A DNA stretch of 64,000 nt from Otis tarda (GCA_026413225.1 CM048554.1:91677963-91741962), one strand, 5' to 3'. Numbered from the stretch's first letter, positions 43,201 to 58,200 are shown. Numbers and translations are program-made. Notes: a model not told the origin generated them from the letters alone.

Positions 43201-46200
43201 TTCTCCTATTACATGCTATTTGTAAACCTTAAAAAAAAACATTACCAGAATGCTAAGAACAGCTACAGTAACGGGCCTAGAAATGTTAGTGATCTAAATC
43301 CCCTCTGATAGCAATCAACAGTTCATGAGTCTCTCACTTTCAGACCCATCTTCAAAGACTAAAGCCTGCACCATCTTCTCCTCATTCAGGAAGTATAAGG
43401 TAGATACTTTTAAAATCCAAACCCAGAAAAAAACATTAGTTTAATACTAAAGTAGATTCCACAAGTTCCACAACTTTGGAAGAGAAGACTGAAAACAGAT
43501 GAAAGAGATCTAATGTCAAAAACTGTTATGGCCAAAAAATAAAAAGAACAAGACAGAAGACGACATAGTTCCGAAACCAGGACATTGTTTTTAAGATATA
43601 ATAATATAGACAAATTAGTGGATAATAAAACTTTTGTTGGTACAATTTGCATAATACACATATCACATTTTTGTTCAAACTAGTGCACTATGAAGTATTA
43701 TAGTAGGATTTTTTGAGTCTACTGAAAGACATTTTCCATGTCCACCCAGGCACATCAAATCATGCTACTACCAAATTAAGATTCCTGAAGCTCACTGCTT
43801 CTCAGTTTCTGTTTGTGGTAGTTCTCTTTCTCAGCTGTCTTACCCTGCTCTGCAGCTGTTCCTGTTATAACAGATGACGACACACACCTGAAACACAGGA
43901 GGCCTTGCCAACAACTTAAACAGAAACTGGTTTTATTGGCAAGTTAAGTCAATGCACTGGGCTTCAAGTCACACACATCCCATACTGCTACCTCTGATTA
44001 CAAGGACATTAATCAACAGCAATGGAGCAAAGAAAACAGCTGTAGGCAGTAACATGTCAAACTAACAGCTAAACTTTGAGGATCCTAGCTGACAAAAATT
44101 TGGCTATGCCCGAAACACACTTCAGCACTAGGCATAAGTTTTCATTTCTTTCAGCATGGCATTTCCTAATGCATCAAATTACAAAACCTTTGAATTTTCT
44201 GCATTTCTAGGCAATATTTCTCAGTGTTTTCCCATATTTTATTATTAACTGACATTTTTGGAACAAGATTAATCTACAATGCCCTTTGGGCTACTTCTTA
44301 CCAAATTTGGCCCTCTAAATGTATTAGCCCACAACTAAACACGAACATATTTTATTGTGTTGAGGGGCTGCAGCGTGAAGGAAAATGCAGAAAGAAGGAC
44401 TGAGAAACAAGCATGGCTGGATTGCAACACAGAATGTAGAGATGTCACAGTACTTTACTATGAGTGCCCACAAACACATCACAGATGACAGATTAAGTAG
44501 TTTAAATGTTACTGATTGTGTCAAAAGTTTCTGAAACAATCCTGCTCCCCCAAAAAGCTGTTGGGTTTTTTTTTTTTTTTTTTAATTCCTGCACACACAA
44601 AAATGGAACCAAAATCAGAAACTCAACATTAATATTTGCTCATAAATTAAGCGTATTATTTTCTTAACACTGTCTTTAAAAACCCAAATCACAGGGGATT
44701 ATTTTAAAAGGCAGAATTGGTGGAAATATAAGGCAGAGCTCAAACTAATCATTACATAATGAGAAGCTGCTACTATAAAAATCAATGACAATTACATTCT
44801 AAAGTCCAGAAAAAAAACCTCTGTAACATCATTATAGGAGATTTGAAAAATACAGACTTTGTCTTAAGGGTGCATGAGCTGTTTGACACGTTATAATTAT
44901 CTTCCAGTAGTATTTCATAACATTAACTCTTGCTTTGAACATAACCACTGCTAGAAAAGCTACTTTCTGTAAAATCTGTTAAATATAAAATATTTAATTG
45001 ATATTTAAAAGAATAAATACTGACACTATTTGACATTTAATTTAAAGCAATGATTTAGATTTACAATGTCTTCTAAAAATTAGTGTGACAATTCAAGTTT
45101 TCTGGACATTTATAAGTTATGATTTTTCTTCTGAAAATCACACGTTTGTATTACGTATTTAACATGCAACATATATTTATCTTTTTAAGATGATAAATTA
45201 ATCACTTAGCATATACTGCTAAATAATTTTTGACAATAAATTGGAATACAGTAGCATTATTTACCCTTGTCCGAATTTTGTGTTACCAGCAGTGACTTAC
45301 ACTGATATTTATTAAATGGCCAAACACTTGCAAGAACACACAAGAGTTAGCGTAAAACTAGTATCTGTCTTCTCCCCCAATAGAAGACTGTTACTTACAT
45401 CTCACAATGAACCAGTAACACCCAAACCTAAGTTACAAAAAACAGCTCCAAGTCAACTGAAGCTTCCCAACACAGTTTTACTTGGTTAGCAATCCAAGGT
45501 TAGGTTTGAAGTTGCTTTGAGTTAAAAAACAACAGCAAAGACAATTTTAAACACTACTTAATTGTAGATGTCATCTGAAAAAGACACTTTCCTGGAGACA
45601 GTAACAGCCCTCCCACAAGAAGGCAGCAACTTGAAGTGCCTCCTACTAATTTCCTTTCCTGAAAAACCCACACACAAATGAAATGGCAGAGCCCAGCACT
45701 ACAAAGTTTTTACTGATGACAAAATGAAGCCTCTCCCCTCAGCATGATGACTGTTGCCATTTGAACAGCTGCAGATCCACTGATAACTTCTCTAGTAAAG
45801 TACTTAGTACACTGAGTGGTTTAATTGTGTGTGAGTGCAGAAACTATAGGGCTTTTTATTAATCAAACATGACACTTCTCTTTAAAAGGAATACTTGGAA
45901 AATAAAATAATTATTGTAAGAGATTAAAAAACATAAAACACTATCTACACACTGTGTTTAATATAAAAAAAAAACCCAAGAAATACAATATTGATTGCTG
46001 TTCCTGCCTCCTAGCAAATATTAAAAATAAACAATTTTTTTTTTGCCTGTTAGGTTTCCTAAAAATATTTCTTATGAGATTTAGAATTTGCCTGAAGAAC
46101 AAAGTTCCATGCTCAGAGATTAAAACATTTCAGGCATCTCATTTCTCTCATTCATTATAAGCAGTACTGATTTTAATACCTTTAAGTACAAGGAAGGTAG

Positions 46201-49200
46201 ACCAGTATTTGACAATGCAACCTCAAGAGGTAGTACAGCATCAAATAGCAAAATACTGGACTGCAGAGAGTCCTGAAATTTTGACACATCTTAACAGTCA
46301 AATAGTATAGCATTCTTCAGTAAACATGTTTTGCCCAGACAGAATGGTGTCACTGATTTAGTGACAGCACACATTCAAGATTACTGCCATAATCCTTTGC
46401 TGATAGAATTGCACCTTACTATCTTCGCTTTGGGCTGGTACAGACCTCTGTGACACACTCCAGCCGAAGTGAAATTTTCATATTAAAATTTCTTCTCTAG
46501 GGGAAAAAAGAGGTGGGTGGGGGGCAGGCAGGACAGGGACAATTTCTGTCTATCCCAGAAAAAAAATAAACCTAAAGAAACAACTGGATCTGGGAATTTA
46601 TGATACACCGCTGTCTTTGATCAGAGCTTTCAAAACTACCCATGATCTGGTTTGTGTCACATCAAAAATACCACGCACGGGCAAAGCTGCACCAACTGCT
46701 AACTTGTTGAGGTACAGGGTCAAACAAGAGCTGTGTTTAATGTACAGCCTGGCTCTTTGAGAGGCTGCCTTACTCAGCCTTTCCTCACTCTGCCCCTGTA
46801 TACTGCCCCTTGGAGGTATACCACAGCAGGCAGGCTGTTGGTTTCTACATCATTACACAAAAACAGAGTAAATCATGATACGACAGGAAGCACCAAGCTG
46901 CTGAGATAAGACTTACATTCAGTGTGTCTTATAAGAAAAGCAGAGTACAAAAATCAAAGGCTGAAAGAGAGATGGAGTAGCACAGCGAGCTGGGTTTTTA
47001 GTACACAGGTCAGTAACCCCATTTCACCCAGAAAGCCAGGAGTTGCAGCTGCACTTACCATGATGGCAGTGATTAAATTTAGCAGCTCCTGCCTAAACCA
47101 TCTTCCCCTGCTAAGACGGCAACAAAAAGCAGAGAAGGAAAAAATAACATATCCAGTAGTACTGGACTATGAAGCAGCAGGTGTCCCAAAGGGAAAATTA
47201 AAATCACCAGCATGCAACTCAACCCTAGTCTTCCTGTGACATACAGTATCAAATTAAAAACATTAATATCTGAATGGTTAACTAATAACATAAATGCAGG
47301 TCAAAGAAAAACAGGAAAAAATACATTAACTCAAAGCCTAGGCAGCAAGAGGATGAGAGGATGATCTCCAGGAAGACCTTATAGCAGTCTTCCAGTACCT
47401 GAAGAGGGCCTACAAGAAAGATGGGGAGAAACTCTTCAGCAGGGCCTGTTGCAATAGGATGAAGAGTAATGGTTTTAAAATAGAGGGAGGTAGATCTAGA
47501 TTAGGTATTAGGAAAAAATTTTTTACAATGAGGGTGGTGGAACACTGGAACAGGTTGCCCAGAGAGGTGGTGGATGCCCCATCCCTGGAAACATTCAAGG
47601 CCAGGCTGGACAGGGCTCTGAGCAACCTGATCTGGTTGGAGATGTCCCTGCTCCTTGCAGCGAGGTTGGTCTAGATGACCTTTAAAGTCCCTTACAACTC
47701 TAACAATTCTATGATTCCATGATCAAATCCCTTTTTAGAAAGCCAAAACTAACTGGTGAGTATCTCTTTGATATTTCTTTTAAGAAATAACAAAAGGCAG
47801 TAAAACAGAAAGGCTTGATTTTACTACTCAATTTGAAATAAAGCTAGAAAACCCTGAATTAACAAAGAACAGATCTACACTACATTTCTGTGTTATATAT
47901 ATCATTATTTGTTAAACATTATATACACTGTTTAAACAATTCAACCTGATATCAAGCGTATACTGCCAAAGAACACCTACATAGACAGAATATTTACAAA
48001 AACTCAATAAATTAATTACTATTAACAAAACATTTACACTAACATATAAATTTAAGCTATATAAAAACAAATGTGTAGTATTACATATTGCTAAGAAAAT
48101 ATTAACGGAAGTAAAATACATGCAAAACGAGTGAAAAATGTGCTTTACAATATGCCTGGTTTTGCATATTGCATTTTCTGTTAATTGCTTCAACATATAC
48201 ACTTTGTGAACAGAATGTACATAGTAATGCAATAAAAACCTTCAATGCTATTCAAACCAAGCTGAGATGACAGAGTAAAAGCTGTTAAACACCCCACTAA
48301 GATACTCTTCAGAACCATTCTATTACATCAAGTTTGCTGCTCTATGAAGAGAATTAGCAGTGAGTTCTTAAATTCCAGGGAAAGTTAAAATTTATCTATT
48401 TTCACATCCAATATATAAATAGATAATAAACTTCCAGTGTAAATGTACTCGAAGTTCATATTAACATGGCATTCTTAAGGTCTTTTTTTTTTGTAAAAGC
48501 GAGTAAGCGAACCACAAAAACAGAACATAACCAACCCCCTCCCACACACACATGAGCAGATAGGATTGACTGGTATGAATATTCTTTAACTAGCATTGAT
48601 ACAGCACTCATTCAGGTAATTTTCTTAATGCTCATTGCCATGCTCATTTCATCAACAGTAAACTTACCTTTCCTTTCGGTCCAGATTGCTTAAAATATGA
48701 AAAAAGAAAAAAAAACATAAGATGCAAAGCCCCACATGTGTTGCACATCACTAAACAAAAAAGTTACTAAATACAAACTATAATTGTTTCATTGTATCTT
48801 GCACTCACTGGACTAGTTTTCAAATACACATTATTATTTTCCACAGCATTTTTGTAACAGTAATTATAAACTCACAAAGAAATGTTACTTTACAGACAAC
48901 AACAGTCAGTGGTCTAAATACTACATTGTCTTGCCTCTTTTTCAATGTGTAAAATTTGATTAATTCTGAACTCAAGCTGGTCGTCTCACTTAATTCACTG
49001 CAATGTACAACCTGACATGACAGAATCCTAATATATGAATTAAGATCAAGCCTCATTTCCAATCCCTGCTTGCCACACTAAAGAAGATAAAAACAAATTT
49101 ACATAACAATTTGTTTCCAACTATTAAAAAAAAAAAAAGCTTAAATTCAGAAGGAAAAAAAAAAAAAAAATCACTACTTAAATATTTAGAAGACCACAAA

Positions 49201-52200
49201 CAATCAGCTACTGGATAGAGAAAGAAAAATAGAAGCAACCAGCCTCCTTCTGAGGTTCTGGCTAAAAAGAATCTCCAAAAATATTTAAGAATTAGAGCCA
49301 CTAGTCTCAGAAGTGTCTCCTTTAACATCAATGAATATAGCTGGTGCTCACAATTCAGGCCCTTTCAATAGCAAGACTGATATAAACACAGATCTACCTA
49401 AGCGCAGCATGAAGACAACTTGAACACAGTACCTTTATTCCTCCTGCTTTTTCAAAACTTGCAATACGGAATGCTGTAAGCTTTTAATCCATGTCTCTAT
49501 TCCTTACCAAGATCAAAAGCCTAACAAACTTCTGTCATATATGCATTGCACTAACACCATTCTAAAAGAGACCAAACTCAAACTGTTCCCTCCTTTACTT
49601 CAGTCAGATTAACCAGAGTAATAATATTGCAGAGTAATATAAGCTCATTCTCCTTTCCTTTTGAAAACATAACAGTCACAAGAATAAAGCAAACTCGTCT
49701 AACTCTGTTACCTAGAGGAACAGCAGGACTGAAAGTAAAGCAGGTAAGGAGGTAATCCTGATAATCCTACAGGGTATAGTATGAAAACACATCCAATCTC
49801 CACAGTGCTCTGTGCAAGAGAGTAAAAGGAATTGAAAACTGAATGTGACCACTGCAGCTTAGACTGGGGTGGAGGTAATCAGTCAATGCTGCATTGAAGT
49901 GGGCAAAAAATGCTTCCAACTGGAGCTAGCCTTTACAAACAATAAACAGTGTTTTCACTTGGGTCACATCTGAGTTTGTAAATTCAGTCAGATTCAAATC
50001 ATGTCCGTATGGAGCCATGTCCAGCTATCTTTGTATCCTTGGCACACTTAATACGTAACTGGGATTAACCGTTTACAGACGCTGTGAAAAGTCACACTGT
50101 TAAGAACTGTAGATTTTAATGCTAAGGAAACTTAAAGGCAGGAAAAAAAAATCCAGAATGCCCAATACTATACATTGTCATTACCTTAGATGCCTCACTT
50201 ACTTGTTCTAGGATCCCATATTAATATAACACATTTTAAAGAACTCTCGGTTTTACATCTCAGAAAGATTAAGAAATGAGAATCCTAGACAGATTGAGGA
50301 ATTGTGACGAGTAGTGTCCCTATGAATTGCTTCATGCAGTTTATGCATAAGATTTGTTAGACATGCTGTACATACATGCTATGCCAATGCCAAGTCTTAG
50401 AGAACAGTCAGTCAGCAGCATAAGATACAACTATGTGTCCACTAAATGCAGCAAAACAGTTTGAACTAACTACAACACTAGGCTAAGCTTTATCTGAAAA
50501 TCCATTGTATCAGAAGTTAACAAGTTTTAATTTCATCCCCAGGTTTCATTTGAAAAAACAAGAATAATATTTATTAAAGTATTATTTTGAAATGGACAAT
50601 TTTGTTGTACTAGAAACTTATATGAGTGCAATAGATATTGAGCCAGAATTTAATCAACATGCATGTGCAAAACAGTTGGAGAGTTGAGAAATACAGTACA
50701 CACCACAAGCTCCAAATTCAACTTGACAGCGATTACATCTGAGTTTTGTAATTAGCTTGCCCCATGTGATGCTATCCCTACTCAAACAACCCAGTAAAAA
50801 TAACAGAATCTGTAATGTCAGTGCCAGAGATATCTGCTCAGAACTATTTCAGTCATGTTTTGATTTTTTTGTTATCCTTTCAATAATCCACTACAGGTTT
50901 AAGAACAATATGTTAGGTTAGATCAAACTATTTTCCCCATATTGTTACTGATCACCATTCCATAAAACAATTCTACAAATGCAAACAATGTAAAAGAACA
51001 CAACTTTGTGTTGCCTGTAAATCAGTACGGGGGAAAAAAAAAAAAACCAACCAAAAAACAACACCTTAAAACTCTGTTTCCATGCTACCAGCTTTCCTTT
51101 GTCTTGCTATATTCCTAGAATTTATTCTTGGTTTGCCACCCATATATACTGAGAAGACACATATTTTCTGCATATACTCTGAGAAGACACATATTTTCTG
51201 AGGAGACACCATCAGAACTTACTTTTAAATTCAACTACTGTCTTGTGTCAGTAAAAACTAGCAAAAAACAAATAGAAAAAAAACCCAAACAACTAAAATA
51301 TACAACCAAAAAATTACCCTCTTTATATGCGCTGGAATTTTGTGTTATGAACAGTTTTAAATAGTCCTATTTTAGTTATTTTTTTCCTACAACTATTGTC
51401 TTCTCATTCACAAATCTACATTTTCCACATCAAGTAGCCTTGAGATCCTCCCCCGCTTTCAATTTAAAAAACGTATGACAGAGTCCATGTTCTATTCATT
51501 TTCAATCCTCTAACTCAGAAACAGATTTAGAAGCTTTTAAAAAGTAATCAGTAGAGTCAACTGGCAAAAGACACTGGAATTAAATATCCTTTGCACAGTT
51601 CCTCTGTAAAGCTCACCCTCAGTCAATTAGATCATGCTGGTTCTGACATCCTCCAGTAGCAAAACATTGCGTGGAGCTGTTATGACTATTTCCTGCCTTT
51701 GAAACTCCTAAAATATTCTTAGCATAAGAGTTAATTGTCTGTTGTTAATATAAATGAACTACAATAATAATCCTAAAAGAAAACATGTTTAGAAACATTC
51801 AAGATGACTACTATCAAATTACTTCATGCAATGTTCAGCTTGTCTATATTATGCATTAGTTTTCTTTCTGTGTGTCACACATACAAAGTTGCTAGGTTTT
51901 GATTTTTTCCACATTAAATTGTAGGCTTATAAAGAAGTCCCCTAAGTGGGAAAGGCTAGCAGGCAAGTCTGACACCCTTGTTAAGATTAAGAATCTCTGG
52001 AGCAGACTCTTGTACACTGAATAAGCCTACAGCTCTGAACTATATAAGATGAATCCACATTGCCTGGCTGTTTCAAAGAACCATCTCACAACAAAGCTTA
52101 AACAAGTACACTAATATTAAGGTCAACATTCAGAGATCCAAGAAAGAGCAGTCACGCATGATTTTGCTTACTTAAATCACTTTAATTAGCACTGCAGATC

Positions 52201-55200
52201 AAGTTTTCATCCCTTAGAAACATTAAAAAAAAAGAAGTGAAAGGAAAGGGCATGAACGCTTAGAGATGCCCATGCTTTCCTCAGTGGAACACAGAACAAA
52301 AATATTCTAAAAAGGACTACATGTAAGAAGAAAAGAGCACAGCTTTTTCAGTCTAAACTACACTGATAACACAAACCTCGTCTTTCAGTTTCATTTGTGG
52401 AAAAAGCTCTGCCAGTCCTCCTTAGAAAAGATGGAAAGAATGTAAAGAAAAGAGAGATTCCTACAACTGCATCCGCTATTACTAAGGGGAAGGAAATGTC
52501 CATGCTATTTTTCATTTACAGATGATGCTACAGTTTGAAATGGAAGGAAGCAACAATGGTGTAGGTCCTCAGGGACAGCATTGCAAAATGCATTTTTCAG
52601 TCTGATTCTTCAAGTGCCAGATTACCCTAACATGTTTGGATCACTTCATTGATTCACATTAGTAGACAAGCTTTGTTCTTCTGAAGATCAAAAATGAAAG
52701 TGAGGGAAGTGGGATAAAAAGAGGATGATGCCTACATATGATCCCACCACCCCAAAAAATCTACACTAAAAAACAGAGAGGAAAAAAGGAACAGAAGGAG
52801 GCTATAAAATGCTGACAGGATGAAGCACTCATATGGGCTGGTGGAAATCCATGAAGTTCATAGATAAAAAGAGCTCGGAATGGACAAATTTTGAAAGAAA
52901 CTTCCTGTTCTGGTTTTGTTTAGTGAGGGAGGGCCTAAGGTGGTAGCTTCTGCAGGAAACTGCTAGAAGTTGCTCCCCTTTGTTCAGTAGACTCGGCCTA
53001 GGGCTGACCCACTGCTTGCCAAGGCCGAGCCGATTGGTAGCAGAATGTTCTGTGATAATGCCTCTGCGATAACGTATTTAAGAAGGGGAAAACAGGAAAA
53101 AAAAAAAAAAAAAAAGAGAAGATGTGAAGCAGCTGAGCGGGGGCAGAGAGGAGGAGGCGCGAGCCTTGTGGGCCTTGCAGGCCTCACCCTCTGGCCTCCC
53201 ACCGGGCAGCCGACTGGGCCCAACTCGGCCCGGCCTGGCTGCAAGAAGTGGAGAAGAGATGAGAAGTGAATGAGATGTAAAAAGATACTGAGAGGCATCT
53301 GCCAGCCTGTTGTGAAGAACCTTTCTTGTGAGAGAAACAGCTGCAGACGTCAAGGTCAGTGAAGAAGGAGGGAGAGGAGTAATGCAGCTCCTGGCCAAGA
53401 TTCCCCTGCAGCCTGTGGTGCAGCCCATGGTGGAGCAGGTTGTCCCCCTGCAGCCCATGGAGGTCCACGGAGGAGCAGAGATTCACCTGCAGCCCATGGA
53501 GGACCCCATGCCGGGGCACGTGGATGCCTGAAGGAGGCTGTGGCCTGTGGAGGGCCTGCTGGGGCAGCCATTCTGGAGAGACTGCACCCTGTGGAAGAGA
53601 TGACCCACGCCGGAGCAGTTCCACGAAGGACTGTGGCGTAGGGGTGGGACCCCACAACAGAGCAGGGGAGGAATGTGAGGAGTTCTTCCCCTAAGGAGGA
53701 AGAGGCAGCGTAAAGCGATGTGTGATGAACTGATAGTAATCCCCATTCCCTCTTCCCCACTGTGCCGCTCGGGGCAGGGGTGAGGGTGGGGGGAGCTAGT
53801 AGAGAAAATGTTAAGCCTAGGAAGAGGGAGGGGTGGGGGAAGGTTATCTTGTTCCCTGTCTCATTCTCCTGCTAGTTTTAGTAATAAATGAATAGTTTTC
53901 CCCAAGCTGAGTCGGTTTTGCCCATAACGGTAACTTTAAGGATTTCCCCCCATTCTTATCTCAAACCTCGAGCTGTTTTTTTTTTTATATTATCTCCCCC
54001 TATTCTCTGAGAGGGTGGGGGCAGTGAGAGAGAGACTAAGTAATCTGGTCCCAATCGGGGCTGAACTACGACACTTCCTTAAACCTATGATTAGCTCATA
54101 GGTTTGTGACACATATTAAGTGTGAAAAGCCTGTAAAAAAAATTAAAACACAACCCTGCAATTTATAAAAGTCTAACATAGTTTTAAGTTCCCAAAACAA
54201 TTAAGTTTAATTCAGCACAGCTGAGTAAAATACCCCAGTTTGCAGTTGTCCATTCTAACAACTATTTATATAAATGCAAAATCTTGCTTCTGTGAGATAT
54301 CCCAGTTTATATGTTTTATGCTGTACTTACAGAATACATACGATCAACATATTTATAGCTTAATCATTAGACGGATCTTATATAAGCTGGAGTATCTGTG
54401 AATTAGTATTTGATGATCATGTTGTCAGTTATGTGAATTTTTATCGCATACTGTATTTGTCCATTTCGAAGTATTTTCTAAATATATTTATACTAGGAGG
54501 TGCTCTCCTACTGAATATGTGCCATAGTGTGCCTTAAAAAGCAGTAAATTCTAAGACTATATAACAAGAAGTCCTAAATGGTAAGTTTCACTAAACTTCA
54601 GTATTAAGATCAAAGCTTATGATCAAGAATGCACCACGTAATTACTTGTATTTCCTGAAAACACTTCATAGCATAAGGAAAACCATTAGATACAAAACCA
54701 GGAAGGACTTTTTACAGTGGGAACATCTGGAGAAACAAATGTACTTAGTCTTACCTTTGGGCTGCTGTTTTTACTACCGCTGTCTGTGCATGCGCATGGT
54801 GAAAACGTCTACCATGTACCACAGTTACAGGACAAGACATATTCTGAGCATTTTCACTGCAAATATATAGAAAAAAATGTTTAAGAAGAGATTGGTGTAT
54901 TTGTACATGGTCTTAGCTAAAATTGGTGGTGTCAATAAAAGCCATAAAAAAACCAAAAATCAACAAAGTATTTCTGAATCAATGATAGAACTTCTTAGGA
55001 TCCTCTGACAAGCATAAAAACATTCAGCCCAAGAATTAAATTGACAAATAAGAATATAAACAATTTTTTTTTTCCCTGGAAGAAAAGGTAAATATTTTTT
55101 GAATGGTGATAAAATTTAAAAACACTGTGAACCAGCTCGGTCCCATCACTGCAAAAAGACACTGCCTTTTAAAATTAATTATAACCAACTGATCATCAAT

Positions 55201-58200
55201 TTTATACATATATCTATGCATTTTATTAAGGCATAATATTAACTTCTTTACTATAGCTTAAAGGGCTTAACAGGTGAACAGACTGAATTGCACATTTGGG
55301 AATTTCCCTCATTACTCAGAAAATAAACACAACAAATCTATGGATGTAAGGTGTCTGGTAACTGAAACAACACAAAACATTTCAAAAAGAAAAGAGAACG
55401 ATTTCCAGGTGCTCAAACATCTCAGCAGGCCTCTGCACAGAGACAGAATATTCACCAGTGTCTCTTAGCATTTCTTTGGTTTCTTTATTTGTTGCCTTTT
55501 GAAACTTTAATCTCATTACTATGTAAAATAGTAATTCTAGAGAGATGATTACTTACCACTATCCACTCCAGTAAAAGCTCTAATATAAAGACACCATGGA
55601 GCAATAATATACTACTCCTTCAAAAAACATTAGAGTCTAACAATGATCCTGCACACTTCTGTGACAGGACACAATACTACATTTGACATATTCAGAATAC
55701 ATGCAACTCTCAACAGAGAGCATGTTGATAACGCAAACTGTTTAAAACTACGTAAATACAACACAACATATTGCTTGTAAAATTGCTTTGAAATTGTAAC
55801 TGCACTAAAAGTGATGTGAAAAAGCATTCCAATTGATTCTAAATATTTCACATAAATATTGTTCAGCAGAAGCTTTGCTCCTGACGTTTGTCCTGTATGA
55901 ACAATGAAAAAACTGAAGTACCAAAATTCTCCGAAAAGCTGACAACCAATTCCTAATGTTTCCTTTACATTCTCCCAAAAGGTGAAAGTAAGGAAACTTC
56001 CAGCTTGCTTTTTAAATTTCTTCTCAGTTCAACACTAAAATCCTTTTGGGAGCCTTATATTGAGCATCATAAGTCAATATTGGAAGCTTTCGGAGCATTT
56101 CTGACTGATCACAAGATGATTGTTATGGTCTGAGTGATCATGATATAACCATGAACATAACAGATCAAGACTTGTCAAAACCAGCCAAATGGTAAAACAC
56201 CCTTTTCTAGAACATGAAGTTTAGAAACATCATAAATATTCTGAGTTAACAATTCAGCTTCCTCAAAACTAACTTAAGTGTCCCATTCCATCACCAACCT
56301 CTTGAAAGTAAACACACTCAACCCACATGCCAAGGCTATGCAGCTGGTCAGTTATCATCCAGACTGATTTATAGCCAACCTTCTGTTTAATGTTGTCGCC
56401 TGAGAAATAAAAAGCTGACAGCTATTTGCCCTAAATACTTTAGGGTGGCTCAAATCCTCTCTGGCTTCCAGTTTAGTATCTTCGAAAGAGATACTACAAA
56501 AGAAAACACAAGCAGAGTAAAGGAATGCCTTCTCAAATGCTTAAGGGGTTTACACAAACAAACAAGTTTATAAACACACCTATCTCATGTTTTATCATTT
56601 TATTTGTTGAATCTGAGCTTTTCCAAACTATCATGACCGGGAAAGTCTACGTCTTGTGCCTCTGCAGCACAAAAAAAAAATGTTAACCAGTGCTTCTGCT
56701 TTCTGCCTCACACTCAACTAGTGAGAAACTCCAGTAGGTGCTGGAATAGAATATCGCAGTCTGCCGGGTGATCAGATTTGAGTCAGAGCAGACTGTTCTA
56801 GATGACACACTTAAATGGTTCATATGGTGTCAGAAATGCTTCCAAGTAGGACAGCTGTAAAATGCAATCTGCTCTATAATCCTGTTCTTTGAATAGAACA
56901 TACCAAGCATAGACAGAATCAACAGAAAAATTTAATCATAAATTTCTAGCAAATTGCAAAAGGGGAACATCTGTACTGAAATCTGACTTTGCAAGTTTCA
57001 ACACAGTTTCAAGAAAATTAACATACAACACTAAAACTAGTGTGATGGAAAGGTCAGAAAGTTCCTTGAAAAAACAAATGTTCTAGAAGTCTCAAAGATC
57101 TTAAAATATATTAAATATAATATAATACATGTCTCCTTGACATGATCTCAGAAACCACAGAATCATTTAAACTCTAGGCTCTGATGAAAACAAGGTTACA
57201 CTACCACATTCTGTCAACTGATTCTAGGAACTTCTTAACAGCACAGATTCAAAAGGCACAGCACAGAAGAATCTTGCACTGGGCAAAGAGATGGATCTAG
57301 AAGTAATGGAAGCATGACATTTCAGAAACACAGGACACAACTACAGACTACACTAATTCCGCTGCTCATCAAATAACTTTCTAAAGAAATATTACCCCCC
57401 CTCAAAAAAAAAAAAAAAAAAAATCTAAGAGGGACTTAATAATGTGATAAAGTTTCAGATAAGTTAACAAAAACTAGCAAAGATAAAAGCAACTTAAAGT
57501 AAGACCACATGATTTTAAAAAAACTCAAACAACAAAACTATTAAGGTTAAGTTAGAGTTTGATGTGCTGGATGTGCTTACCAGGTAAGAGACGGTAAATT
57601 TTTGGTTGTTTTAAATTTTCGTACATGTAAGAGTATATGTACAGAGAAAAATTCTTCTCACTGTCCTTGCATATACCTTCTTCCTACCACTCATTCCCTG
57701 AATTTTAGGGAATATACTACTACAGAAGTACTACTTTGAGTCAAGCCTCACCAATCTGAAGAGTTTTTAGTCTCTATTCTGCAGACAAGGTGAAAAAAAG
57801 ACTTCAACTTTGGAATAAAAATCACCATGAATAGCTCAAGAAGCTCAAGTATCTGATCTTGCACTTAATCTAGCAGCTCAACTGCATGGTCAACCTTCAG
57901 AATTTTCACTAGCTGAAGAATCCAAAAATTGAAAAGACAATTATTAAGCACCTTCCATGCTGCACGTCAAAGTGAACAAACAACCAATCTTCACTACAGA
58001 CAGGTGCCGGGTCACAAACTTTAACTGATTTGGGGATTTTGTTGTGATACATGTGTTATGAAAGATATAACACTATCTAATTAAGGTTTTAAATCAAGAT
58101 AATCACTTCTAGCATAATCACATTTCCAAGCAGACTTAGTGACCAAAATAAAGAGAACAGTCTGTTACAAGCTAGGGACAGCAGTAACAAGCAAGTAAAG

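Larger units (their letters stand above)
43089..54754. other. SENP6 introns on both sides of the microexon
   Basis: 5.6 kb and 6.1 kb of AT-rich intron isolate the 21-nt microexon. They contain a plus-strand CR1 (47355-47724), the tandem repeat at 51142-51200 and the solo LTR at 52906-54073. No other exon or gene was seen. Confidence 0.65.

Noticed and set aside
47459-47674. Plus-strand 71-codon frame
   Set aside because: It is the untranslated 3' region of a CR1, a frame seen by chance in many CR1 copies.
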